The notes under the pieces: generated by a model
Databases searched by the model: none
What the model was told of the DNA's origin: nothing
What the model saw: only the letters and a program-made list of their open reading frames with translations
Program-made: the position numbers and the translations under genes
NCBI GenBank assembly: GCA_030538275.1
Contig: JAUNUH010000002.1
Span: 1-64,000 of the forward strand
Direction: 5' to 3'
Source: Flavobacteriaceae bacterium
GTDB taxonomy: Bacteria; Bacteroidota; Bacteroidia; Flavobacteriales; Weeksellaceae
Length of the DNA: 64,000 nt
Shown: positions 54,967-63,758 of the stretch, in pieces
How positions within the stretch are numbered: position 1 is the first letter of the stretch
Layout: every line of letters starts with the position of its first letter

Positions 54967-54982
54967 TTAAACAATTGTTTAA
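54967..54982. promoter_or_regulatory. Probable TetR operator
   Basis: ttaaacaattgtttaa is a perfect 16-bp palindrome about 18 bp upstream of the -7 box. A related half-site (gattgtttaaatc) lies at about 54986-54998. The position blocks RNA polymerase at the -33 element. The palindrome occurs only here among the promoters inspected. Confidence 0.65.
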
Positions 54983-55114
54983 AATGATTGTTTAAATCAA
55001 ATGTTTTACATTTTTTCGATTAAAAATGAAATATATCTTCAGGTAGTTTTACTTGTTTATTCAATTTTATTTCAACTAAAATGACTAATTTTATTTTTTT
55101 TAAATCAGCAAAGC

Positions 55115-56065
55115 TTGTTTACAGTTGCATTTTATAATACCGAGAATTTGTTTGACATTTTCAATGATCCCAAAACCTTGGATGACGATTTTACGCCGCA
55201 GGGAAAACGCAAATGGACACAAAACAGATATGAAAATAAGATTGGAAAAATTGCCATGACTATTTCACGAATCGGTTTGGACGAAACGGGTTATCCGCCT
55301 TCTCTTGTGGGTTTGGCCGAGGTAGAAAATGATGTAGTGGTTCAGGATTTAATCAAAAATAAATATTTAGGTGAAGAAAACTACGATTTTGTACATTTTG
55401 ATTCCCAAGACGAACGTGGAATTGATGTTGCATTAATTTATAATAAACATGTGTTTTTTCCAGAACACTCCGAGCCCTTGCATCCACCTATGATTTATGA
55501 TGGTGGCGGACGTGATTTGACTCGGGACATTTTGTATGTAAAAGGAAAGTTATATCACAGAAGAATTCATGTTTTTGTGGTGCATATGCCCTCTAAGCGT
55601 GAAGAAAATTATAATTTGGCTAAAAGAGAGGCGATTGCACAGAAATTATGGCATAAAATTGAAGATATTAGTCGTGAAGAAAAAAATCCATATATTATAG
55701 TTTTAGGTGACTTTAACTCTGATCCGACGACGGATACGCTCAAAAAATATTTGAAAGGTCAACATCAGAAGCCTAAGTCGAGTGAATTATCATTTTTCAA
55801 CCCCATGGAGTTGTTGGTGCGTGATGGCCATTTTACGACAGTACATCGAAAAGACTGGTTATTATTTGATCAAATGTTGTTTTCCACGGCGTTTTTTTCT
55901 GCTTATGCCAGTCCGACTTTGGTGGGAACCCAAGTTTTCAATCCGTATTTTTTGCAGGAATGGAATCACAAGTATCGTTTTCAGCCGTTCAGAACCTATG
56001 TTGGGCGCAAGTATCTTGGTGGTTATAGTGATCATTTTCCGATTTATTCGATTTTAAAAATATAA
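55115..56065 (+). CDS. Endonuclease/exonuclease/phosphatase family protein
   Basis: The 316-residue EEP-fold protein starts FTVAFYNTENLFDIFNDPKT with the Asn and Glu of the active site. VGLAEVENDVVVQDL, HVFVVHMPSKR, IVLGDFNSDPTTDTL and a final SDHFPI give the remaining catalytic residues. The start is TTG at 55115; no ATG exists upstream before the in-frame stop. No signal peptide is visible. Members cleave DNA, RNA or phosphoesters; the substrate is unknown. DeoC starts two bases later. Confidence 0.85.
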   Translation: MFTVAFYNTENLFDIFNDPKTLDDDFTPQGKRKWTQNRYENKIGKIAMTISRIGLDETGYPPSLVGLAEVENDVVVQDLIKNKYLGEENYDFVHFDSQDERGIDVALIYNKHVFFPEHSEPLHPPMIYDGGGRDLTRDILYVKGKLYHRRIHVFVVHMPSKREENYNLAKREAIAQKLWHKIEDISREEKNPYIIVLGDFNSDPTTDTLKKYLKGQHQKPKSSELSFFNPMELLVRDGHFTTVHRKDWLLFDQMLFSTAFFSAYASPTLVGTQVFNPYFLQEWNHKYRFQPFRTYVGRKYLGGYSDHFPIYSILKI

Positions 56066-56067
56066 AT

Positions 56068-56808
56068 ATGAACATAAAACAATTTTTGGATTCAACTTAT
56101 CTCAAAACCTCCGATCAGTCGGGTCTCACAGAAGAGCAAACTTGGCAAAAGGTAAAAGAGCTCACACAAGAAGCAATAGATCATGGTATTTTTGCTGTTA
56201 TGATAAGGCCTGAATATATGTCGAGGGTGCGCAAAATGATAGATGAAGCCGAATCGGATGTGGTTTTGGGCTGTGTAATTTCTTTTCATGAGGGAGATTT
56301 ATCTACAGAAGATAAATTGAATGAAGCTCAGAAAGCCTTGGAAGATGGTGCAGATGAATTGGATTTTGTCATTAATTATCGTCAGTTTATCAGTGGGAAT
56401 TTACAATTTGTTGCGGATGAGGTATTACAGGGGAATCGATTGGTTTTGGAGGCGGGTAAAACCATCAAATGGATTATAGAAACCGCTGCTTTGAACGCAA
56501 ATCAGATTGCTGAAATTACAGATTTGATTCGTGGTGTTACCGAGAAGAATTTTCCTGGAAAAGAATCGCGTGTTTTTGTTAAAACTTCTACTGGTTTTTA
56601 TGATTCGGCGGATGGCAAGCCGATTGGTGCTACTATTGAAAATGTGAAAATTATGCTTGAGCATGCGGGTAAATTACCTGTAAAAGCTGCTGGTGGAATA
56701 AGGACGCGAGAAGAGGCCATTGCGATGTTGGATTTGGGGATAAAGCGTATTGGAACTTCGTCTGCTTTGGCCATTTCGGATGGAGCTGCTGCAGAAGATT
56801 CTTATTAG
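56068..56808 (+). CDS. deoC: Deoxyribose-phosphate aldolase
   Basis: The 246-residue TIM-barrel aldolase has ADELDFVINYRQFISG and SRVFVKTSTGFYDSAD, where the Lys forms the Schiff base. KAAGGIRTREEAIAMLDLG carries the second Lys. It splits deoxyribose-5-phosphate to glyceraldehyde-3-phosphate and acetaldehyde in nucleoside catabolism. Only two bases separate it from the EEP gene, suggesting co-transcription. Confidence 0.95.
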   Translation: MNIKQFLDSTYLKTSDQSGLTEEQTWQKVKELTQEAIDHGIFAVMIRPEYMSRVRKMIDEAESDVVLGCVISFHEGDLSTEDKLNEAQKALEDGADELDFVINYRQFISGNLQFVADEVLQGNRLVLEAGKTIKWIIETAALNANQIAEITDLIRGVTEKNFPGKESRVFVKTSTGFYDSADGKPIGATIENVKIMLEHAGKLPVKAAGGIRTREEAIAMLDLGIKRIGTSSALAISDGAAAEDSY

Positions 56809-56861
56809 ACAAATGTTTTGAGAAAAAGCTAGGGTGTTGGTAAGTAGTAGGAAACCCTTAG

Positions 56862-56991
56862 TCCCGATTGTAACGGCATCCTTTGAAAAAAGATACTTCT
56901 GCAAAATGTGTTTTACAAGAGCGGTAGCTCCTTGTAAGGCACATTTTTGCAAGTAGATTTTGAGCAGGATATAGTGAAAAGCGGGAAAAAA
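56862..56991 (+). repeat. Folded intergenic element, copy B
   Basis: The element runs from tcccgattgtaacggc to agcgggaaaaaactcc. The outer pair is tcccg 56862-56866 with cggga 56982-56986, a compensatory version of copy A. The second stem is atcct 56878-56882 with aggat 56966-56970. The central hairpin spans 56901-56950 with ttacaag (56913-56919) pairing cttgtaa (56931-56937) and apex agcggtagct. It lies between convergent deoC and the UmuD-like gene. Confidence 0.7.
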
Positions 56992-57004
56992 CTCCAAAAA
57001 AATA

Positions 57005-57433
57005 TCAAAAAGATTTGATAACGTGGGTAACGATGCCCCAGATTTGGAAATTTTGGGTTTCGTTGATGTGAATGGGGCGATAATCTACGTTGGCAGGCAT
57101 GAGCCAGATTCCGTCGCGTTTGATACGTATGCGTTTACAGGTAAATTCGCCATCGATGAAACATACGGCGATTTTGCCGTCTTGTGGTTGTAAACTGCGG
57201 TCGATGACCAGCAGATCGCCGTCTGCAATGCCATCGTCTATCATAGATTGTCCATTGACTTTGGCGTAAAAAGTAGTGAGAGGGTTGCGAACGAGCTCTC
57301 GATTGATGTCGAGTTTGTTTTCGAGTTTTTCGTAAGCAGGTGAGGTTTGGCCACAGCTTATGCCATTGATAAACAGAGGTATCTCGGTTTGGGTAGAAAT
57401 ATCGGGGGTTATTATTTGTAGCTGTAAAGTCAT
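57005..57433 (-). CDS. UmuD/LexA-type S24 peptidase (orphan)
   Basis: The 142-residue protein matches UmuD. The self-cleavage site is a Cys-Gly in LFINGISCGQTSPAYEKLEN (about residues 27-28). The catalytic Ser is in VNGQSMIDDGIADGDLLVID and the catalytic Lys in CFIDGEFTCKRIRIKRDG. No HTH DNA-binding domain is present, which excludes LexA. No umuC gene lies next to it. It probably acts in SOS mutagenesis with a partner elsewhere. A -7 box lies six bases before the ATG, and no LexA box is identifiable by eye. Confidence 0.88.
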   Translation of the reverse strand: MTLQLQIITPDISTQTEIPLFINGISCGQTSPAYEKLENKLDINRELVRNPLTTFYAKVNGQSMIDDGIADGDLLVIDRSLQPQDGKIAVCFIDGEFTCKRIRIKRDGIWLMPANVDYRPIHINETQNFQIWGIVTHVIKSF

Positions 57434-57438
57434 CGTAT

Positions 57439-57446
57439 CAAAGATA
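57439..57446 (-). promoter_or_regulatory. -7 box of the UmuD-like gene
   Basis: On the minus strand this is TATCTTTG, ending six bases before ATG 57433, implying an almost leaderless message. Confidence 0.5.
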
Positions 57447-57606
57447 TATAAAAATGTTTACAATTAATTAATAAAATTTTTGGACGGTATATTAAAATTA
57501 ATTTACGATATTCGCAGCGTACGAATTTTATGTATCTAACTAAGACTAATTTACTTTTTAGATGTTTTAAAATTTAGACAAATAAACAGTAAATTATTTT
57601 ATTCTT

Positions 57607-57927
57607 ATGAACATTTTTGTTACAAAATTAAACCGCAGTACGAGAGACGAACATCTGCAACAACTTTTTGAATCTTATGGCGAAGTGAGCTCTGCCAAAG
57701 TAATTATGGATCGCGATACAGGTAGATCTAAATGTTTTGGGTTTGTAGAAATGCCCGATGATGATGCCGCACAACAGGCTATTGATGAATTGAACGAGAC
57801 AGATTTTATGGATTTTAAGATTGTCGTGAAAAAAGCTGAACCTAGAGAGGATAAGCCAAGAGATAATCGCCCGCGCAGAGACAATCGCGATAGGGATTTC
57901 CGTGGAGATCGAGATAGAAGATATTAA
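57607..57927 (+). CDS. Small RRM RNA-binding protein with Arg/Asp-rich tail
   Basis: The 106-residue protein has one RRM at residues 1-80. RNP2 is MNIFVTKLNRSTRDEHLQQL and RNP1 is GRSKCFGFVEMPDDD. A charged tail of about 26 residues (PRRDNRDRDFRGDRDRR) follows. Such bacterial RRM proteins resemble cyanobacterial Rbp and are common in Bacteroidota; RNA-chaperone or cold-response roles are suggested for relatives. The gene is monocistronic with a strong terminator. Confidence 0.92.
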   Translation: MNIFVTKLNRSTRDEHLQQLFESYGEVSSAKVIMDRDTGRSKCFGFVEMPDDDAAQQAIDELNETDFMDFKIVVKKAEPREDKPRDNRPRRDNRDRDFRGDRDRRY

Positions 57928-57932
57928 GAATT

Positions 57933-58584
57933 TTATTTTCGAAAATAAAGTCTGTCTGAATTAATTTTCAGACAGATTTTTTTGTTGGTTGAAATCGAGA
58001 CGATATATAAATCAGTTCCATGCTGATGGTAAATCAAAATGTTTTGAGCCAAAATTCCCACCAATGTTTTATTTCTGAAATATGCATTGTTGGCCATCAT
58101 TTTATCTACCATATCATTACTTTTTGGTGTTTCAATAGACTGAATTTCAAAATTATGTGGATTCATAACAAAACTTGTACTGGATATTAAATACTCCTTT
58201 TTGAATTTCATTCACGTTTAATTCTCCCTCGTAATAAGTATAAATTCCCTTTGACGACGATAGGAATTTTACTTTTTTGAGGACATTTTCCGTTTCTTCG
58301 ATTGGCATAAACGCATCTAGAGGGAAAAACTCAAAATAGGCTTTGCCATTCACATACAATGGAAATTCAGAATCTGTAAGCACGTAATTTTCATCAAAAA
58401 CCTTCCAAACCAAGGCGTCTTTATTTTGATCATTTTTGATGACCAATGCATAATTAGCTTTTTTTGTATTTAATTTATCAATAAAATTGAGGTTGTTTTT
58501 CGGCTCAAGAAAAGTTGAAACGGCTACTTACGCCTGGCTATATTTGATGGCGAAAATTGAAAGTAGAAGAAAATTTTTTTTCAT
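57933..58584 (-). pseudogene. Decayed exported protein: in-frame stop plus frameshift
   Basis: From ATG 58584 the minus strand reads a signal peptide (MKKNFLLLSIFAIKYSQA) and then TAA at 58530-58528. The same frame continues as plausible protein (FLEPKNNLNFIDKLNT, then VWKVFDENYVLTDSEFPLYV) until about 58200. There a one-base insertion in an A/G run moves the frame: one frame stops shortly after EIQKG and the other continues as EYLISSTSFVMNPHNFEIQ to about 57933. The end runs through the RRM terminator, so the original stop may also be lost. I recognise no family. Confidence 0.65.
57951..57983 (+). terminator. Intrinsic terminator of the RRM gene
   Basis: tctgtctgaa (57951-57960) pairs perfectly with 57967-57976 over 10 bp around a six-base loop, followed by seven Ts. 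It is 23 nt after the RRM stop codon. Confidence 0.9.
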
Positions 58585-58589
58585 GAATT

Positions 58590-59942
58590 TTATTCTTTGT
58601 TTTGGTTTAAATCTTCTGGATTATTAATTTTTCTTAATCGCATAAATTCCTCTACTACTGCGTGATGTGTGACGGTTTTGTCTCGAAAAAGCACAGTAAA
58701 ATAATCTCGTTCGCGTTGATTTGCTCCCAATTGGTTCAGAATATTGAAAAGGTGCATTTTCATATGACCTTTTTGGATTCCATCGGTAGTAAGTGAACGA
58801 AGCGCAGCAAAATTCTGTGCAAGTCCAGCCACCGCTGTAATTCCCATAAGTTCCTGTGCATCAGGATTGTCTAGTAGGTTTAATGAGAATTTCACCAGGG
58901 GATGCAATGAGGTGAGTCCGCCGACCGTTCCCAATGCGATGGGCAAATCCAGCCAAAACCGAAAAACGCCATCTTTTACTTCACAATGGGTAAGACTTTG
59001 GTATTTTCCGTTGCGCGCTGCATAGGTGTGTGCACAAGCTTCGACAGCGCGGAAGTCGTTTCCAGTTGCAATTACCAAGGCATCTATTCCGTTCATAATG
59101 CCTTTGTTGTGTGTGGTTGCGCGATAGGGTTCTACTTCTGCAATGCGCACAGCAAGAGCAAATTTCTCAACAAATTCCATGGCATCCATCTCTTCTTCTG
59201 CCAATTCTTCTATTTGGCATCTCACCTCGGCCCGAACCATATTTTCTGGGGTGAAATTAGACAAAATACACATCACCACTTGTAGAGAGTTTTTTTCTTC
59301 TTTGGAAAATTCAGCCGATTCAGAAATTTCACGCTCCATGGTTTTGGCAAATTGTTCCAGGCAGGAATTGATGAAATTGGCACCCATCGAATCTTTGGTA
59401 TCGAATTTTCCTTCAATTTGAAAATAATGGGGAATTTCGAGGGTTTTATCTTTGAGTTCAAGGCTTAGAATTCCACCGCCTCTTTTTATCATATTTTTGG
59501 TAATGGCAGCCGTTTCTTCATGAAGCTTATTTTTCAAAACTGTGTCAAAAAAGTTTTGAAGTTTATTTTTATCGCCATGAAACATAAAATGGACATGTCC
59601 GAGTTTTTTATTGCCTAGAATTTGGGTGTGAAATCCGCCACGATCTAGCCAAAATTTGGCGGCTTTGGAAGCTGCGGCTACTACCGAACTTTCTTCTATA
59701 GCCAATGGCAAGGCCAATAATTTTCCATTAATCAAAAAATTGGGTGCAATTCCATAAGGCAAATAATAATTGGAAATCGTATTCTCAGAAAATTCATCAT
59801 GTAATCGCTGTAATTCAGCGTCTTCATTCCAATATTGCTTTAGGGTTTTTTTGGCTTGTTTGTCATTTTGGAGGTAATGTTGCGTGAGCCAGTTGATTTT
59901 TTCTTTTTTATCGAGTTTAGAAAATCCGGATATGGGTTTCAT
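58590..59942 (-). CDS. Hydroxymethylglutaryl-CoA reductase, class II type
   Basis: The 450-residue enzyme has ENTISNYYLPYGIAPNFLIN, EESSVVAAASKAAKFWLDRG, DSMGANFINSCLEQFAKTM and HNKGIMNGIDALVIATGNDF followed by RAVEACAH. The catalytic His is in IQKGHMKMHLFNI near residue 385. It reduces HMG-CoA to mevalonate for isoprenoid synthesis. This agrees with the mevalonate route in Flavobacteriia rather than the DXP route. It follows the pseudogene on the same strand with no other mevalonate genes nearby. Confidence 0.94.
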   Translation of the reverse strand: MKPISGFSKLDKKEKINWLTQHYLQNDKQAKKTLKQYWNEDAELQRLHDEFSENTISNYYLPYGIAPNFLINGKLLALPLAIEESSVVAAASKAAKFWLDRGGFHTQILGNKKLGHVHFMFHGDKNKLQNFFDTVLKNKLHEETAAITKNMIKRGGGILSLELKDKTLEIPHYFQIEGKFDTKDSMGANFINSCLEQFAKTMEREISESAEFSKEEKNSLQVVMCILSNFTPENMVRAEVRCQIEELAEEEMDAMEFVEKFALAVRIAEVEPYRATTHNKGIMNGIDALVIATGNDFRAVEACAHTYAARNGKYQSLTHCEVKDGVFRFWLDLPIALGTVGGLTSLHPLVKFSLNLLDNPDAQELMGITAVAGLAQNFAALRSLTTDGIQKGHMKMHLFNILNQLGANQRERDYFTVLFRDKTVTHHAVVEEFMRLRKINNPEDLNQNKE

Positions 59943-60078
59943 TGGCGCAAAATTTTAAATTGAACGGTAAATTTACGTTATTATTAATGGTTTTTGATAC
60001 TAGACAAGATCCTGCAAAGTACACATTGAAAAGTTAATCATAATTTTAATTCATATTATTTTTAAAAATCCCAAACTT

Positions 60079-61791
60079 CTATTTCTTTAAAAACACCTTC
60101 CCATTCCCGTCTGCGTAGCAAAAAGTGATTTCATCGGCGGTGGAAAGTACAAACATGTCTAGTCCTTGATGTCCGTTATAATTTGGGAAATAGCGTGTAG
60201 GCAACTCAGGAAAAACGGGTTGAATGATTTTTTGGATTTCCCTGTTACTGCTGAACTCCACGATTCCGTAATGCTTATTCTTTTTCAAAATGATGAAAGA
60301 ATCTTGCATTTCATAATTGTGGTCACGAACAAAACTGAAACCGTTTTTGAAGATATTTTCATATTCAAAAGGCAGATATATTTCGTTATTCATACCGATT
60401 AAACCGGCTTTTCCGTTTTGATAAGCCACCATAAAACCCTTGTTACTGTCCAGAAATCCACTACTGGAATACTCCAGGATTCTTTTGGTCTTATTGTCAT
60501 ATGTGTAGGGTTCTCGCAGTTCGATTTTTTTATTTTTTTCATCGTCTGTGTTCCAATACGTTTCGGGCATATTTACTTGAATGGAATCGTACACCATCGG
60601 TACAGTCCAGGTTCCGTCAGGTTTCAGAATGCCGTATTTCATTTTTGCGTTGGAATCTTTTTTTCCGGCCAAATAATAATGTCTGAAATCATAAATTGTG
60701 ATACCAAATTGATTTTTAATGTATTGCAGATGGTCAAATTCTGGATTTTCTTTTCTCAAATCTGTGAAAAACAATCCTTTTTTGCCGTTTTCTGCAGTGA
60801 AAATCAAAGGTTCCTTCTGTGATTTTTTTTCGTCAATAAACTCAAAATTTAAGTGGTTTTTTTCGATGGGTTCCTTGTTATTTAATACCTGTTTTTCGGG
60901 CGAAAGCGAAAATTCCGCAGGAGGTGCAGGTCTGGAAATAGGCGCAGGCACTCTTTCTGCAGGCATTTTTTCCGCAGGAACAGGAGATTTCATTCCTTCC
61001 ATGGCTACATTCGGAACCATTTCAGGCGCTGCAACTGCTGTTCTGCCCGGCATTCCATACATTCCATATTCCTGCTCATTGGTAAAACTATTGGGTCGTT
61101 CGTCGCTGAGCTGATATTTCCCGTTTTCGAACCAAATAAATCCATTCAGATAATAATTGTTTTTGTCTGAATAATCAAATTCGAGTAGTTGGTCATCGCG
61201 TTGACTTCTTACTTTCAGTAAGTTAAGATTTTCCAGAATTCTTTGGGAGATTTCACCTTTTTTGACATCATATACCGCGATTTCATAGGTTTTGTCTTCG
61301 TATGCAATCATTAAAAGATTATGGGTCATGTTTCCCTGCGTATCAAACTGCGGATTGAAACCGTGAAATGTATCGATATCCCGACTGAAAAGTGCTTTGC
61401 CATTCGGGCTGAACAGCATGGCATTTTCGATATACGAACGGGAATCACCTCCCAGAATAATCTGATCGGGCAATACGGTATAAACAGGATATTTTTGTCC
61501 ACTTATGATTACTTTTTTGTGTTGAATCACACCGGTTTCGGGCCGATTGACCTCCTTTACCTCAATCCTGCCGCCCACCCAGTGAATGGTATCTTTGGTA
61601 AAATGATTATGGGTATAACTGAAATAATTTTTCCCCATATACATCAGCGCATCATACTGCGGATTGAGCACGGTTTTGCCCTTGAGATTCACCAGTCCGA
61701 ATTTGTCCTTTACCCGCATGGGTACATAAGTTTCTTGAGAAATAAGGAAAGAAAAGGAAAGTAATAGAATGGTTGAAATTACATTTTTCAT
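60079..61791 (-). CDS. Exported WG-repeat protein with Pro-rich insert
   Basis: The 570-residue protein has a signal peptide (MKNVISTILLLSFSFLISQ). WG-type repeats occur around residues 24-45 (KDKFGLVNLKGKTVLNPQYD), 345-365 (NGKKGLFFTDLRKENPEFDH), 395-415 (KYGILKPDGTWTVPMVYD), 455-475 (KAGLIGMNNEIYLPFEYE) and 500-520. Between about 255 and 300 lies a low-complexity Pro/Met/Ala/Glu insert (PAEKMPAERVPAPISRPAPP). WG repeats form beta-propeller-like surfaces and are found in binding proteins. Function is unknown. An upstream start at 61803 adds four residues before the signal. Confidence 0.85.
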   Translation of the reverse strand: MKNVISTILLLSFSFLISQETYVPMRVKDKFGLVNLKGKTVLNPQYDALMYMGKNYFSYTHNHFTKDTIHWVGGRIEVKEVNRPETGVIQHKKVIISGQKYPVYTVLPDQIILGGDSRSYIENAMLFSPNGKALFSRDIDTFHGFNPQFDTQGNMTHNLLMIAYEDKTYEIAVYDVKKGEISQRILENLNLLKVRSQRDDQLLEFDYSDKNNYYLNGFIWFENGKYQLSDERPNSFTNEQEYGMYGMPGRTAVAAPEMVPNVAMEGMKSPVPAEKMPAERVPAPISRPAPPAEFSLSPEKQVLNNKEPIEKNHLNFEFIDEKKSQKEPLIFTAENGKKGLFFTDLRKENPEFDHLQYIKNQFGITIYDFRHYYLAGKKDSNAKMKYGILKPDGTWTVPMVYDSIQVNMPETYWNTDDEKNKKIELREPYTYDNKTKRILEYSSSGFLDSNKGFMVAYQNGKAGLIGMNNEIYLPFEYENIFKNGFSFVRDHNYEMQDSFIILKKNKHYGIVEFSSNREIQKIIQPVFPELPTRYFPNYNGHQGLDMFVLSTADEITFCYADGNGKVFLKK

Positions 61792-62016
61792 GGACAAATT
61801 CAATAAATTAAAAATGAGCTGAATCAGATTTTTGTTTTAAACGACTGTAATTAAATCAAATCTAGCAAAAAAAATGAATTTGGAGATGATTTTTTGAACC
61901 CAAATGTTCATAGATGGTAGAATAGGAGAAATTAATATAGTAATAAGGATTTTGAATTATAAATTTTATTTTAAATTGATTAATTTTATAAATTTAACAC
62001 ATTAAAAATTTTTATT

Positions 62017-63528
62017 ATGGAGGAAAATAAAAAGCTAACACGTCAAACGGGAGCACCTGTACCGGATAATCAAAACGTCCAAACGGCCGGGCAGAGAGGT
62101 CCACTTTTGATGCAGGATTTTTGGTTTCTGGAAAAGATGGCCAATTTTGACAGGGAAGTCATCCCAGAAAGACGGATGCACGCCAAAGGATCTGGTGCGT
62201 TTGGTACTTTTACAGTAACGCATGATATTACCCAATATACAAAAGCAGATATTTTCAGTAAAATTGGGAAAAAAACAGAAATGTTTGCCAGATTTTCTAC
62301 TGTAGCAGGTGAGCGAGGAGCTGCTGATGCAGAAAGAGATATACGTGGTTTTGCCCTTAAGTTCTATACGGATGAGGGGATTTGGGATTTGGTAGGAAAT
62401 AATACACCAGTTTTCTTCTTTCGTGATCCGATGAAATTTCCTGATTTGAATCACGCTGTGAAGAGAGATCCAAAAACCAATCTACGCAGTGCGCAAAACA
62501 ACTGGGATTTCTGGACATTACTTCCAGAATCACTACACCAGGTAACTATAGTTATGAGTGATCGAGGTATCCCAAAAGGTTATAGACACATGCACGGATT
62601 TGGAAGTCATACCTATTCTTTTATCAACAAAGATAATGTTCGGCATTGGGTTAAATTCCACTTCAGAACACAACAAGGAATAGAAAATCTATCTGATCAA
62701 GAGGCTGCTGTTTTGGTAGGTACCGACAGAGAGTCTGCACAACGCGACCTTTTCTATAATATAGAAGAAGGTAATTTCCCAAAATGGACTTTGTTTGTAC
62801 AAATTATGACAGAAGAAGAGGCGAAATCTTATCGTTTTCATCCGTTTGATTTGACCAAAGTTTGGTCTAAAAAAGATTTCCCATTAATTGAAGTAGGAGA
62901 ATTCGAATTGAATAAAAATCCTGAAAATTATTTTGCAGATGTAGAACAAGCAGCATTCAATCCTACCAATATCGTTCCTGGAATCGGATTTTCTCCAGAC
63001 AAAATGCTTCAAGGGAGACTTTTCTCTTATGGCGATGCGCAGCGTTACCGTTTGGGAGTGAATCATTTCCAAATTCCGGTAAATAAACCACGTTGTCCAT
63101 ATCATGCATTTCATAGAGACGGTGCCATGCGTGTAGATGGTAATTATGGTGACGCAAAGCACTATGAACCAAATAGTTATGGTGAATGGCAAGAGCAACC
63201 CGAAACCAAAGAGCCACCATTGGAATTGGAAGGTGCTGCCTATGCCTATAACTTCAGAGATGATGATACTGATTATTTTACCCAACCAGGTGACCTGTTC
63301 AGAATTATCAAAGCCGATGGTAAAGCAGAGGTTTTATTTCAAAATACAGCAACGCAAGTGGGTGGAGCAGAAAAATTTGTACAGATTAGACACATCAGAA
63401 ACTGCTACAAAGCCGATCCCGAATATGGTGAGGGCGTAGCAAGAGCGCTGGGTCTGACAATGGAAGAGGTAAATGAATTTGACATGACACCCTATGACCG
63501 TTGGGCACCACGACCCACACAGGCTTAA
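62017..63528 (+). CDS. katA: Heme catalase, KatA type
   Basis: The 503-residue monofunctional catalase has the distal His in [19 protein letters not shown], Asn in [19 protein letters not shown] and the proximal Tyr in [24 protein letters not shown]-type residues are consistent with clade 3 small-subunit enzymes by length. It disproportionates hydrogen peroxide in the cytoplasm. No OxyR gene lies adjacent. A clear terminator follows. Confidence 0.97.
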   Translation: MEENKKLTRQTGAPVPDNQNVQTAGQRGPLLMQDFWFLEKMANFDREVIPERRMHAKGSGAFGTFTVTHDITQYTKADIFSKIGKKTEMFARFSTVAGERGAADAERDIRGFALKFYTDEGIWDLVGNNTPVFFFRDPMKFPDLNHAVKRDPKTNLRSAQNNWDFWTLLPESLHQVTIVMSDRGIPKGYRHMHGFGSHTYSFINKDNVRHWVKFHFRTQQGIENLSDQEAAVLVGTDRESAQRDLFYNIEEGNFPKWTLFVQIMTEEEAKSYRFHPFDLTKVWSKKDFPLIEVGEFELNKNPENYFADVEQAAFNPTNIVPGIGFSPDKMLQGRLFSYGDAQRYRLGVNHFQIPVNKPRCPYHAFHRDGAMRVDGNYGDAKHYEPNSYGEWQEQPETKEPPLELEGAAYAYNFRDDDTDYFTQPGDLFRIIKADGKAEVLFQNTATQVGGAEKFVQIRHIRNCYKADPEYGEGVARALGLTMEEVNEFDMTPYDRWAPRPTQA

Positions 63529-63549
63529 ACGGAATAAATTGTAATGAAA

Positions 63550-63577
63550 AACCTTTCGGAAACGAGAGGTTTTTTTT
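63550..63577 (+). terminator. Intrinsic terminator of katA
   Basis: aacctttcg (63550-63558) pairs with 63563-63571 over nine bases with one G-U pair around a GAAA tetraloop. The T-run to 63577 follows. It is about 20 nt after the katA stop. Confidence 0.9.
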
Positions 63578-63758
63578 ATTAAGTAAAATTCAAATTAATC
63601 TGTTATTTAATTGATTATCAATAATTTTTTGTTTATATGACAAATTGAAACTACGCTAAAAGATTAAATTTTTTTCGTTTTTAAAAGTTAAAATAGAATA
63701 ATATATAGTAAGAATTACAAGATTTATTTTAATTTTCTGCTCGGTAATTTATAAGCGT

